A stretch of 6,330 nt of DNA, from assembly GCA_028701715.1 (NCBI GenBank), contig JAQVQF010000135.1, positions 1-6,330 of the forward strand. The letters run 5' to 3'. Source of the stretch: Eubacteriales bacterium (lineage in GTDB: Bacteria > Bacillota > Clostridia > Oscillospirales > CAG-382). The notes beneath the pieces are model-generated. The model had not been told where the DNA came from. It did no database searches and was given only the letters and a program-made list of their open reading frames with translations. Positions 1 through 4,400 of the stretch are shown one piece after another (positions within the stretch are counted from its first letter, which is position 1; each line of letters opens with the position of its first letter). Both the position numbers and the translations under genes were made by a program.

Positions 1-275
1 GACAAACGGAAAAATTCGCCGACTCCGAAAGCGATAAAAGCCAGAGCGATGTCGGCTATGAAATCCATGCCGCTTATGACATATTCGGGGATTATGTCCA
101 GACAAAAGGGACCTATAACGATACCGGTTATTATATACGCCGTTACGTTGGGCAGCTTCAACGGCTTTGTGATCCTTGTTACCGCAAACCCGAGAAACAG
201 CATTATGGAAACCGAAATTATTATTACAGCCGCAGGAGACGAATCGGTCAGCCTTTCATAAAGTCCGTCAAGCAT
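1..275 (-). CDS. Cation:proton antiporter (CPA2 / Kef-NapA type), N-terminal fragment cut by window edge
   Basis: The first 91 residues of a polytopic membrane protein, read leftwards and running off the left edge of the window without a stop. The start ATG (275-273) is preceded by AAGAAGGTGA about 6 nt upstream. The translation has a short polar N-terminus (MLDGLYERLTDSSP), a hydrophobic helix at about residues 14-32, then TRITKPLKLPNVTAYIITG followed by IVIGPF. The 'KLPNVTAYIITGIVIGPF' block matches the 'LP.VvGYLlaGillGP' signature that opens Na_H_Exchanger-family (PF00999) CPA2 antiporters. A third hydrophobic stretch follows (GMDFIADIALAFIAFGVGEFF), typical of the next helix. By family, such proteins exchange Na+ or K+ for H+ across the cytoplasmic membrane. 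The ion, any C-terminal TrkA-N/RCK domain and the full length (usually about 380-650 aa) lie outside the window. It is separated from the upstream lipoprotein gene by a hairpin, so it is probably transcribed on its own. Confidence 0.78.
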   Translation of the reverse strand, partial: MLDGLYERLTDSSPAAVIIISVSIMLFLGFAVTRITKPLKLPNVTAYIITGIVIGPFCLDIIPEYVISGMDFIADIALAFIAFGVGEFFRL

Positions 276-339
276 TCCGGTCACCTTCTTTCCGAATATC
301 TGATATTATATAATCGATAAATGCTTTTTCGTATAACAC

Positions 340-368
340 ATATTGCCACGTTAACATATGAATGTCAA
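340..368 (-). promoter_or_regulatory. Candidate sigma-A promoter for the antiporter gene
   Basis: On the minus strand there is a perfect -35 TTGACA (368-363), then 17 nt, then CAATAT (345-340). The -10 is weak (3/6) but preceded by TGG, an extended -10 arrangement. It predicts a start near 333 and a leader of roughly 58 nt before the ATG at 275. An alternative is the consensus TATAAT at 310-305, which has no good -35 but would give a short leader of about 22 nt. The choice between them is open. Confidence 0.4.
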
Positions 369-405
369 GTTTTTTATCAAGCGGATTTATTATATTTATC
401 GGTAT

Positions 406-448
406 AATATTAAATCCCTCCGGATATTTATATCAATACCCGGAGGGA
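406..448 (-). terminator. Hairpin terminator of the lipoprotein gene
   Basis: A perfect 9-bp GC-rich inverted repeat, TCCCTCCGG (415-423) and CCGGAGGGA (440-448), with a 16-nt AT-rich loop. On the minus strand it is followed by TTTAATATT (414-406), a moderate U-tract. It begins 29 nt past the lipoprotein stop codon, as expected for an intrinsic terminator. On the plus strand no T-run follows, so it acts leftwards only. Confidence 0.7.
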
Positions 449-476
449 GATATGTTTAAAATACTGTTATTTGATA

Positions 477-1217
477 CTATTCCGTATATGCGGGCAATAC
501 TACATCCTCAAGGCTGAATGATGTACATTCAAATTCAAAATAGCCGTCTTCTATGCTTTCAGAGGAGTCGAACGTTAATTTAAGGCATACGCCGGTTGCT
601 TTGTCGATATAAAATTCAACCTTTGTTGAATCTTCAAAGAAATCCGATTCAAGTATAAATTTATCGCAATCGCGTTCACAAACCGTGGCGGTTCCGTCGC
701 TTTCAAGCTCTTCCGCGTAATCTTCATACATTGCCATGTATAAGAGCATAAGTGAAGCCGTAAGGTCTATATCCTCTTCATCAACCGTCGTTTCTGGGAC
801 TTTTACAAAGTCGCCGGTTTCCTCGTCCTTGAGACACATGGCATAAGCGTCGCCGTCTTTAACATATAATAAACTGTAATCTTCTCCGAAGTTTATATAG
901 CAGCCTTCCTCGTTCCTTGCGATTTCTATCGTCGTGGTTTCAGGTTCGGAATCTACCGAATAATTAATAATCTGATAAGTAATTGAGTAAATATCGCCGA
1001 GGTTTTCTGTAATATAGTCCAAACCATATTCAAAACCGCTGTCAGCCTCGCTTGCTTCGCTTGAATCGCTTGATTCCGCGGTGTCGGCAGAGCTTTCTTC
1101 AGATGCGGCTTCCGAACTGTTAACGACGCTGCTTTCGTTATCGGTATCGGTGCTCTTACAAGCGATAAGGATTGTTATTAAAGAAACGCAGAGCAGGATA
1201 ACTATTAATTTTTTCAT
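477..1217 (-). CDS. Secreted lipoprotein of unknown function with acidic Ser-rich linker
   Basis: A 246-residue predicted lipoprotein; I do not recognise the family of its folded part. The N-terminus is a classic type II signal peptide: MKK, a hydrophobic core at about residues 4-18, and lipobox L17-I18-A19-C20, so C20 would be lipidated and the protein anchored outside the cytoplasmic membrane. Residues 21-61 are a low-complexity linker of Ser, Glu, Asp and Ala. The rest (about 62-246) is acidic, with alternating polar/hydrophobic strands and a phrase 'FYIDKATGVCLKL' like that seen in beta-rich LolA-like or similar extracytoplasmic domains; this resemblance is weak and is an inference. Several Cys occur in the folded part. 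The start is supported by AAGGAGA 8 nt before the ATG. It has its own promoter far upstream and a hairpin just after the stop, hence is probably monocistronic. A binding, sensing or envelope-maintenance role is possible but not shown. Confidence 0.85.
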   Translation of the reverse strand: MKKLIVILLCVSLITILIACKSTDTDNESSVVNSSEAASEESSADTAESSDSSEASEADSGFEYGLDYITENLGDIYSITYQIINYSVDSEPETTTIEIARNEEGCYINFGEDYSLLYVKDGDAYAMCLKDEETGDFVKVPETTVDEEDIDLTASLMLLYMAMYEDYAEELESDGTATVCERDCDKFILESDFFEDSTKVEFYIDKATGVCLKLTFDSSESIEDGYFEFECTSFSLEDVVLPAYTE

Positions 1218-1477
1218 TATAGGATTCTCCTTAAATTTAATTTGTGCGTTTAATAAGGGATAAGCTTATTGTTATTCCGATAATACCGCGTTTTATTTTT
1301 CGATTATGCCATTCACCTTCTTTCTGTTGTTGATAAACAATAAATTTTAAATACATCGTAATCCGTTTGGATCGCCGATAATACCCGGCGGGGAGGATAT
1401 TTTTTTATTTTTACTGATGTTTCCCGGAATAAAACGGTAAAGCATAATATCTGTTTGTATTTATTTACCAATTTTAC
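1218..1477 (-). other. Long (about 260 nt) AT-rich leader of the lipoprotein mRNA
   Basis: This is the stretch between the predicted start site (about 1477) and the lipoprotein ATG. I see no recognised riboswitch core in it. It holds two copies of the 11-mer CCGATAATACC (1277-1287 and 1375-1385), a short stem GCCG/CGGC around the second copy, and a weak AATAAG/CTTATT dyad nearer the gene. A 39-codon open frame (1356-1237, starting MYLKFIVY) lies inside it but lacks a convincing ribosome binding site. Whether the leader has a regulatory function cannot be decided from sequence. Confidence 0.35.
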
Positions 1478-1483
1478 ATTTGC

Positions 1484-1512
1484 ATTATAGCACAAATATT
1501 GTTAAATTTCAA
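1484..1512 (-). promoter_or_regulatory. Strong sigma-A promoter upstream of the lipoprotein gene
   Basis: Minus strand: -35 TTGAAA (1512-1507), exactly 17 nt, then consensus -10 TATAAT (1489-1484) preceded by TGC, an extended -10. It predicts transcription from about 1477. No other gene lies between it and the lipoprotein, so it should drive that gene with a leader of about 260 nt. It could alternatively start a separate small RNA. Confidence 0.72.
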
Positions 1513-1577
1513 TATTCGTTAAGTAAATATTTGACTTCCTGCCGCTTTTTTACTTTTTATGTTATTTTTAATTCATG

Positions 1578-1611
1578 AAAAACCGGAGGACGGATTTAAT
1601 TATCCGTCCTC
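1578..1611 (-). terminator. Intrinsic terminator of the Spo0A-C-like gene, overlapping its stop codon
   Basis: A perfect 10-bp inverted repeat, GAGGACGGAT (1586-1595) and ATCCGTCCTC (1602-1611), with a 6-nt loop TTAATT. On the minus strand the stem is followed by CGG and TTTTT (1582-1578). The stop codon TAA (1598-1596) sits in the loop, and the last codons of the gene form the 5' arm. There is no T-run on the plus side, so it works leftwards. Confidence 0.85.
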
Positions 1612-1811
1612 AGGCTTGCGACAATATACAGTATCAGTTCATCTATCGACGGTTTGTCTTGCTCACAGGGTATCTGCCGCCAGAAATCCTGTACATCAGG
1701 GTCAGAGCATTGAAATCCCATGTCAAGAGCGCTTCTGATTTCATCCTTTACGTCTTCCGCGGTTGTGCCGTTTTCCCGCGCGATTTCGCTGTAAATATTC
1801 TCGATATTCAT
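1596..1811 (-). CDS. Small acidic protein related to the Spo0A C-terminal domain
   Basis: A 71-residue protein, probably cytosolic, that aligns with the C-terminal half of the Spo0A effector domain (Spo0A_C, PF08769). The pattern IY.EIA...TTA..V...IR.A(L) at residues 6-29, followed by D, KP (53-54), E58, I60 and LR (67-68), parallels B. subtilis Spo0A LYPDIA...NTTASRV...IRHAI ... KPTNSEFIAMVADKLR. It lacks the receiver domain and the first helices of the effector domain; only the HTH-like region and two final helices remain. Where Spo0A has a basic recognition helix (RVERAIR), this protein has DVKDEIR, and its overall charge is about -10 (16 acidic, 6 basic residues), which argues against ordinary 0A-box binding. 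The start is set by AAAGGAGG 11 nt before the ATG, close to ideal in sequence but slightly distant. Stand-alone proteins of this size occur in Clostridia without known function. It is flanked by its own terminator, and 0A-like boxes lie upstream. Function is unknown; a role in Spo0A control is conjecture. Confidence 0.75.
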   Translation of the reverse strand: MNIENIYSEIARENGTTAEDVKDEIRSALDMGFQCSDPDVQDFWRQIPCEQDKPSIDELILYIVASLRTDN

Positions 1812-1844
1812 ATTGATATAAACCTCCTTTCGAGTATCAACGCT

Positions 1845-1863
1845 ATACAGTGTATGCCATACA
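1845..1863. repeat. Two overlapping short dyads in the leader of the Spo0A-C-like gene
   Basis: ATACA-G-TGTAT (1845-1855) and TGTATG-C-CATACA (1851-1863) share a central arm, so in single-stranded form only one could pair at a time. As DNA this is a compact dyad typical of an operator; as RNA the stems are short (5-6 bp). It lies between the 0A-like boxes and the ribosome binding site of the minus-strand gene. Confidence 0.35.
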
Positions 1864-1878
1864 TTCCGCTGCCAGATA

Positions 1879-1912
1879 GTAATAACACATTAACGATGTC
1901 GAAACGTGTCAA
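1879..1912 (-). promoter_or_regulatory. Weak, possibly activator-dependent promoter for the Spo0A-C-like gene
   Basis: Minus strand: perfect -35 TTGACA (1912-1907) but no good -10 at normal spacing. Candidates are TGTTAT at 19 nt spacing (1887-1882) and TATTAC at 22 nt spacing (1884-1879), both 4/6. A consensus -35 overlapping an activator box with an over-long spacer is what is known for Spo0A-activated sigma-A promoters such as B. subtilis spoIIG; applying that here is inference. Confidence 0.33.
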
Positions 1913-1913
1913 A
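1897..1913 (+). promoter_or_regulatory. Tandem 0A-box-like sites (putative Spo0A binding)
   Basis: TGTCGAA (1897-1903) matches the 0A-box core completely, and TGTCAAA (1907-1913) matches at 6 of 7 positions. Their starts are exactly 10 bp apart, one helical turn, the spacing known for tandem Spo0A effector domains on DNA. The second box overlaps the TTGACA -35 of the minus-strand Spo0A-C-like gene. A single such heptamer is expected by chance in a window this size (another occurs inside the XRE coding region near 3415-3421), so the tandem spacing and location carry the argument. Confidence 0.45.
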
Positions 1914-2106
1914 CTGTACGGCAAAAACAACAAGTTAGTAATCTTTTGCAATTTTTTCACGGTTTGTATATATTTGTATTTTTTCTCGGTCGATTATTCT
2001 ATAACTTATTCAAACGATTGAACGGTAACGGTATTGACAAAACACGGAAAAGAAATCGATAACGGAAATCGCGGAATAAAAAAATAAAAATATTTGAAAA
2101 AAGGGC
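1914..2106. other. AT-rich divergent intergenic stretch with no gene
   Basis: Between the 0A-like sites and the trmO promoter the sequence is rich in A and T runs, and no open frame here has a ribosome binding site. A TTGACA at 2034-2039 faces trmO, but its best -10 is GATAAC at 18 nt, weaker than the proximal promoter; it could be a second start. The word AACGG recurs (for example AACGGTAACGG near 2021-2031) without a clear repeat structure. Confidence 0.4.
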
Positions 2107-2134
2107 TTGAAGTATAGATTTAAACCTCTACAAT
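2107..2134 (+). promoter_or_regulatory. Candidate sigma-A promoter of the trmO-family gene
   Basis: Plus strand: -35 TTGAAG (2107-2112), a 16-nt spacer, then -10 TACAAT (2129-2134). It predicts a start near 2141 and a leader of about 68 nt that contains the whole 26-nt palindrome at 2157-2182. Confidence 0.55.
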
Positions 2135-2156
2135 ATGGATAACGGTACCGAAACAG

Positions 2157-2182
2157 CGTCGGAAAAATGCATTTTTCCGACG
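2157..2182. repeat. Perfect 26-nt palindrome in the trmO leader
   Basis: CGTCGGAAAAATG followed directly by its exact reverse complement. In RNA it folds as an 11-bp stem with a UGCA loop, ending 26 nt before the ATG at 2209 and about 10 nt before the ribosome binding site. As DNA it is a long symmetric dyad suited to a dimeric regulator. No T-run follows on either strand, so it is not an ordinary terminator. Confidence 0.7.
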
Positions 2183-2208
2183 TACATCAGAAAGGTGTGT
2201 TTATAAAA

Positions 2209-2685
2209 ATGACTAACTTCACCCTTTATCCTGTAGGAAGGATAATCAACCGCGACGGTGAATTCGCGGTAAAAATCGACAGAGCGTATATCCCGGCGCT
2301 TGAAGGCCTTGACGGCTTCAGCCACATTCAGCTTCTCTGGTGGTTCGACGGCTGCGACAACGAGGTATCCAGAGCTAAGCTCAACGAGGAAAAGCCGTAT
2401 AAGAAAGCTCCCGATATTCTCGGCACCTTTGCCACGCGCTCTCCCGAACGCCCTAATCCCATAGCCCTTTCCTGTTCTTTAATAACGTATATTGATTATG
2501 AAAAAGGAATTGTCGGTTTGGCATATACCGACGCCGACGACGGATCGCCCGTCATAGACATTAAGCCCTATACGCCGAGCCTCGACAGAGTCGAAAACCC
2601 GTCGGTTCCCGATTGGTGCTCGCACTGGCCTGAACGCTGGGAGGATTCGGGGGATTTCGACTGGTCGAAGGTCTTCAATTTTTAA
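2209..2685 (+). CDS. trmO: TrmO/TsaA-family tRNA (t6A37) N6-methyltransferase
   Basis: A 158-residue member of the UPF0066/TrmO family. In E. coli TrmO uses S-adenosylmethionine to methylate N6 of the t6A37 base next to the anticodon of ANN-decoding tRNAs; the same reaction is inferred here. The sequence shows an N-terminal strand 'LYPVGRI', the conserved 'LDGFSHIQLLWWF' (34-46), the family hallmark 'GTFATRSPERPNPIALS' (72-88) and 'DADDGSPVIDIKPYTPSLD' (108-126). Residue 86 is Ala where most relatives have Gly (PNPIGLS). The C-terminal tail (about 131-158: VPDWCSHWPERWED...FDW) resembles that of single-domain clostridial homologues, which lack the extra C-terminal domain of E. coli TrmO. I chose ATG 2209 because AAAGGTG lies 11 nt upstream; an in-frame ATG at 2167 sits inside the leader palindrome and has no ribosome binding site. 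It is a stand-alone gene with its own promoter and terminator. Relatives can have other substrates, so the exact target is inferred. Confidence 0.88.
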   Translation: MTNFTLYPVGRIINRDGEFAVKIDRAYIPALEGLDGFSHIQLLWWFDGCDNEVSRAKLNEEKPYKKAPDILGTFATRSPERPNPIALSCSLITYIDYEKGIVGLAYTDADDGSPVIDIKPYTPSLDRVENPSVPDWCSHWPERWEDSGDFDWSKVFNF

Positions 2686-2714
2686 CGTCATCTTCCAATA
2701 AACAGTATCATTAA

Positions 2715-2757
2715 CCGCCCGTACAGCCATTACGGTTATACGGGCGGCAGCCTTTTA
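2715..2757 (+). terminator. Hairpin terminator after trmO
   Basis: CCGCCCGTA (2715-2723) pairs perfectly with TACGGGCGG (2739-2747) around a 15-nt loop, followed by CAGCCTTTTAT (T-run 2753-2756). The stem is strong and the U-tract short, 30 nt past the trmO stop. It separates trmO from the next gene's promoter. Confidence 0.72.
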
Positions 2758-2796
2758 TAATTCAACTCCCGTTTGTTTTTATCAACAGAGCCTCCG

Positions 2797-2825
2797 TTGA
2801 AATCAACCGATAATTGTGTTACAAT
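2797..2825 (+). promoter_or_regulatory. Strong sigma-A promoter of the XRE regulator gene
   Basis: Plus strand: -35 TTGAAA (2797-2802), exactly 17 nt, then -10 TACAAT (2820-2825) preceded by TGT, an extended -10. The predicted start is near 2832, giving a leader of about 40 nt before the ATG at 2872. Confidence 0.78.
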
Positions 2826-2830
2826 AACGG

Positions 2831-2846
2831 CATGAAAGCTTTCATG
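2831..2846. promoter_or_regulatory. Perfect 16-bp palindromic operator candidate at the start site of the XRE gene
   Basis: CATGAAAGCTTTCATG is fully self-complementary and covers the predicted +1 to about +15, directly after the -10. A dimeric HTH protein bound there would block initiation or clearance. Because the gene it precedes encodes an XRE-type DNA-binding protein, autorepression is the simplest reading; this is inference. Confidence 0.6.
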
Positions 2847-2871
2847 ATAAAATATAAACTTGGAGGAATTT

Positions 2872-3711
2872 ATGAATATCGATGCAATAGGCGTAAATGT
2901 AGCAAAACTCCGTAAGGAAAAAGGAGTAACTCAGGAAGAGCTGGCTCAATATGTATCCGTATCCGCGCAGGCGGTGTCAAAATGGGAAAACGGCGGAGTG
3001 CCCGACACCGAGCTTTTGCCGAAGATCGCCGACTTTTTCGGCGTTTCCATCGACACGCTTTTCGGAAGAAGCATTACCGATTACAGCGATTTACATACCG
3101 CTCTCGCCAAAAAAATCACCGAAAGCGCCGTGGACCAAAGATTTAAAACAGTAATGGAATTATGCTGGACTATGGAGCGCGCAATGTTCGGAGAACAGCC
3201 GAAAGGCGGTGATTTAATGTCGCTGCAGGAAGAACTCGGAGAAAAACATCTTTCATATTCATCTGTACGCAGCGATTACGGTATCACGCTGATGGGGCTG
3301 TCACGCCGTCTTCCCTATTTCCTTATCTCGCCCGAATCTTCCGACAAGGAGCTTGCGTTTTTTGAAGGTGTGGATTACGTTTCATTTTTTAAGGATTTTT
3401 CGGACAAAACGGTGTTCGACACGATGGTTATGTTAAACAAAAGGGAAAACGGGAAAGCCTTTACCCCGAACTTGCTGATGAAAAATCTGAATGTCGGGTT
3501 TGAAGAAGCGATGACCATCTTGAAAACGCTGTATAAATACGGTGTTATAAAAACAACGAATATCGAAATGGACGATGTCACCCAGGAGGTTTATACCTTT
3601 GACCCTACACCGTCTTTTGTAGCCCTTTTGATTTTCACCCGCGAAATGCTTGACAGAAACAAATGCTATAACTATTATATGGGCGGAAGGAATAAGCCGT
3701 ATCTTTTATAA
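2872..3711 (+). CDS. XRE-family HTH transcriptional regulator with C-terminal helical/winged-helix-like region
   Basis: A 279-residue regulator. Residues 3-65 are a typical Cro/C1-type HTH_3 domain: 'NVAKLRKEKGVTQEELAQYV' then 'SVSAQAVSKWENGGVPD', with the helix-turn-helix at about 20-39 and the usual tail 'LPKIADFFGVSIDTLFG'. The remaining 210 residues are not a peptidase, TPR or known ligand-binding domain that I can name. A segment near residues 190-240 (NGKAFTPNLLMKNLNVGF, then EEAMTILKTLYKYGVI) reads like a second winged helix of the 'leaky-helix, then KYGVI' kind, followed by 'YTFDPTPSFVALLIF'. The start is ATG 2872 with GGAGG 5 nt upstream; a TTG at 2860 in the same frame overlaps that ribosome binding site and is not used. 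The palindrome at the promoter suggests it represses itself. Targets are unknown; trmO upstream has a different palindrome in its leader, so no shared control is evident. Confidence 0.85.
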   Translation: MNIDAIGVNVAKLRKEKGVTQEELAQYVSVSAQAVSKWENGGVPDTELLPKIADFFGVSIDTLFGRSITDYSDLHTALAKKITESAVDQRFKTVMELCWTMERAMFGEQPKGGDLMSLQEELGEKHLSYSSVRSDYGITLMGLSRRLPYFLISPESSDKELAFFEGVDYVSFFKDFSDKTVFDTMVMLNKRENGKAFTPNLLMKNLNVGFEEAMTILKTLYKYGVIKTTNIEMDDVTQEVYTFDPTPSFVALLIFTREMLDRNKCYNYYMGGRNKPYLL

Positions 3712-3723
3712 GTGTAAAAATGT

Positions 3724-3760
3724 AAAGCCCGCTGTGCTTTTTCGGACACAGCGGGTTTTT
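3724..3760. terminator. Strong terminator between converging genes, probably bidirectional
   Basis: CCCGCTGTG (3728-3736) pairs perfectly with CACAGCGGG (3747-3755) across a 10-nt loop. On the plus strand it is followed by TTTTTATTATT and so ends the XRE transcript. On the minus strand the stem, 6 nt past the thiamine pyrophosphokinase stop, is followed by CTTTACATTTTT, which would serve that operon. The A-run before and T-run after the stem extend the pairing. Confidence 0.9.
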
Positions 3761-3761
3761 A

Positions 3762-4388
3762 TTATTCAGTTATAAGAATATCCAATCCGCCGCTCCATAT
3801 AATAAGCGTCATGCCTTCGCCGACGGTTACTTTTGAAGGTAAGCCCGTGAAGGAATTGCTTACTCCCAAAGGAAAATCGCAGGTAAGGATTGCGTTATCA
3901 AGAGGATATTTAAGTCCTTCCAGTGTTATTCCGCGCGCTTCGGTACCGACGGCGAAAACCGATATATTGCCCTCCGCACCCGCGGCAAAGGACAACGAGC
4001 CGTTCTTTATGACCGCGGCACATTCCCTGTCGCCGATAAGATAACCCTTCGCGCCGCGCGTTGCGAGATAAGCGAGCGTCTGTATATTGGCAATGGTATG
4101 GTCAAGCCTTCCGCCCATACCGCCTGTTATTATAAACGTGTTATAGCCTTTTCCCAAGCCTGTTTTTACCGCAAGCATGGTGTCGGTATCGTCCTTATAT
4201 TCAGGAAACCTTAACACGTTTTCCCCTTCGGGGACATAGCCGAGCGAATCAAAATCCCCCAGCACAAGGTCTGCTTTTACACCGCCGAGATTCGTATAGC
4301 CCTTATCGGCGGCGATAATATAGTCCCCGCTTTTTTTGCATATTTTATATTCCGTTTTAACGGCGCCGACTATATAACAGATACCCAT
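3762..4388 (-). CDS. thiN: Thiamine pyrophosphokinase (thiamine diphosphokinase)
   Basis: A 208-residue cytosolic enzyme that transfers pyrophosphate from ATP to thiamine, giving thiamine diphosphate (ThDP) and AMP. The catalytic domain (PF04263) shows 'IIAADKG' (24-30), 'ADLVLGDFDSLG' (39-50), 'PEYKDDTDT' (62-70) and 'TGGMGGRLDHTIANIQTL' (88-105); the Asp-rich GDFDS and KDDTD motifs bind Mg-ATP and the GGRLDH loop shapes the active site. The C-terminal part (about 135-200), with 'GITLEGLKYPLDNAIL' and 'GVSNSF', is the thiamine-binding domain (PF04265). Length is normal for the family. The start has GGGTGA close upstream and lies only 12 nt after the stop of the membrane-protein gene, so it is the last gene of a minus-strand operon. 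In many Firmicutes thiN follows rsgA-rpe; here it follows an acyltransferase pair instead. No thiamine riboswitch is visible in the small gap before it. It would salvage imported thiamine. Confidence 0.95.
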   Translation of the reverse strand: MGICYIVGAVKTEYKICKKSGDYIIAADKGYTNLGGVKADLVLGDFDSLGYVPEGENVLRFPEYKDDTDTMLAVKTGLGKGYNTFIITGGMGGRLDHTIANIQTLAYLATRGAKGYLIGDRECAAVIKNGSLSFAAGAEGNISVFAVGTEARGITLEGLKYPLDNAILTCDFPLGVSNSFTGLPSKVTVGEGMTLIIWSGGLDILITE

Positions 4389-4400
4389 ATATTCACCCGA

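Noticed and set aside
1237..1356. 39-codon minus-strand frame (MYLKFIVY...) in the lipoprotein leader
   Set aside because: Only a weak CGGA precedes the ATG and the composition looks random; too little support to call a leader peptide.
1277..1385. Two CCGATAATACC copies as part of a repeat array
   Set aside because: Only two 11-nt copies with no regular spacing; no CRISPR or mobile-element structure.
1313..1495. 60-codon minus-strand frame starting MCYNANVK
   Set aside because: Its ATG overlaps the TATAAT of the promoter at 1484-1512, so it would not be in that transcript; no ribosome binding site and no recognisable protein.
1575..2021. 148-codon open frame on the plus strand
   Set aside because: It lies antisense to the Spo0A-C-like gene and its control region, starts inside that gene's terminator and has no ribosome binding site; the minus-strand gene has a strong one and a family match.
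2034..2062. TTGACA at 2034 as the main trmO promoter
   Set aside because: Its best -10 (GATAAC at 18 nt) is poorer than the proximal TTGAAG-16-TACAAT; kept only as a possible second start.
2167..2208. Upstream in-frame ATG as the trmO start
   Set aside because: It lies in the middle of the 26-nt palindrome, has no ribosome binding site and adds residues not seen in the family; ATG 2209 has AAAGGTG.
2860..2871. TTG start for the XRE regulator
   Set aside because: The TTG overlaps the GGAGG that serves ATG 2872.
3415..3421. 0A-box core TTCGACA (reverse orientation) inside the XRE gene
   Set aside because: Single copy within coding sequence; about one such heptamer is expected by chance in a window this long.
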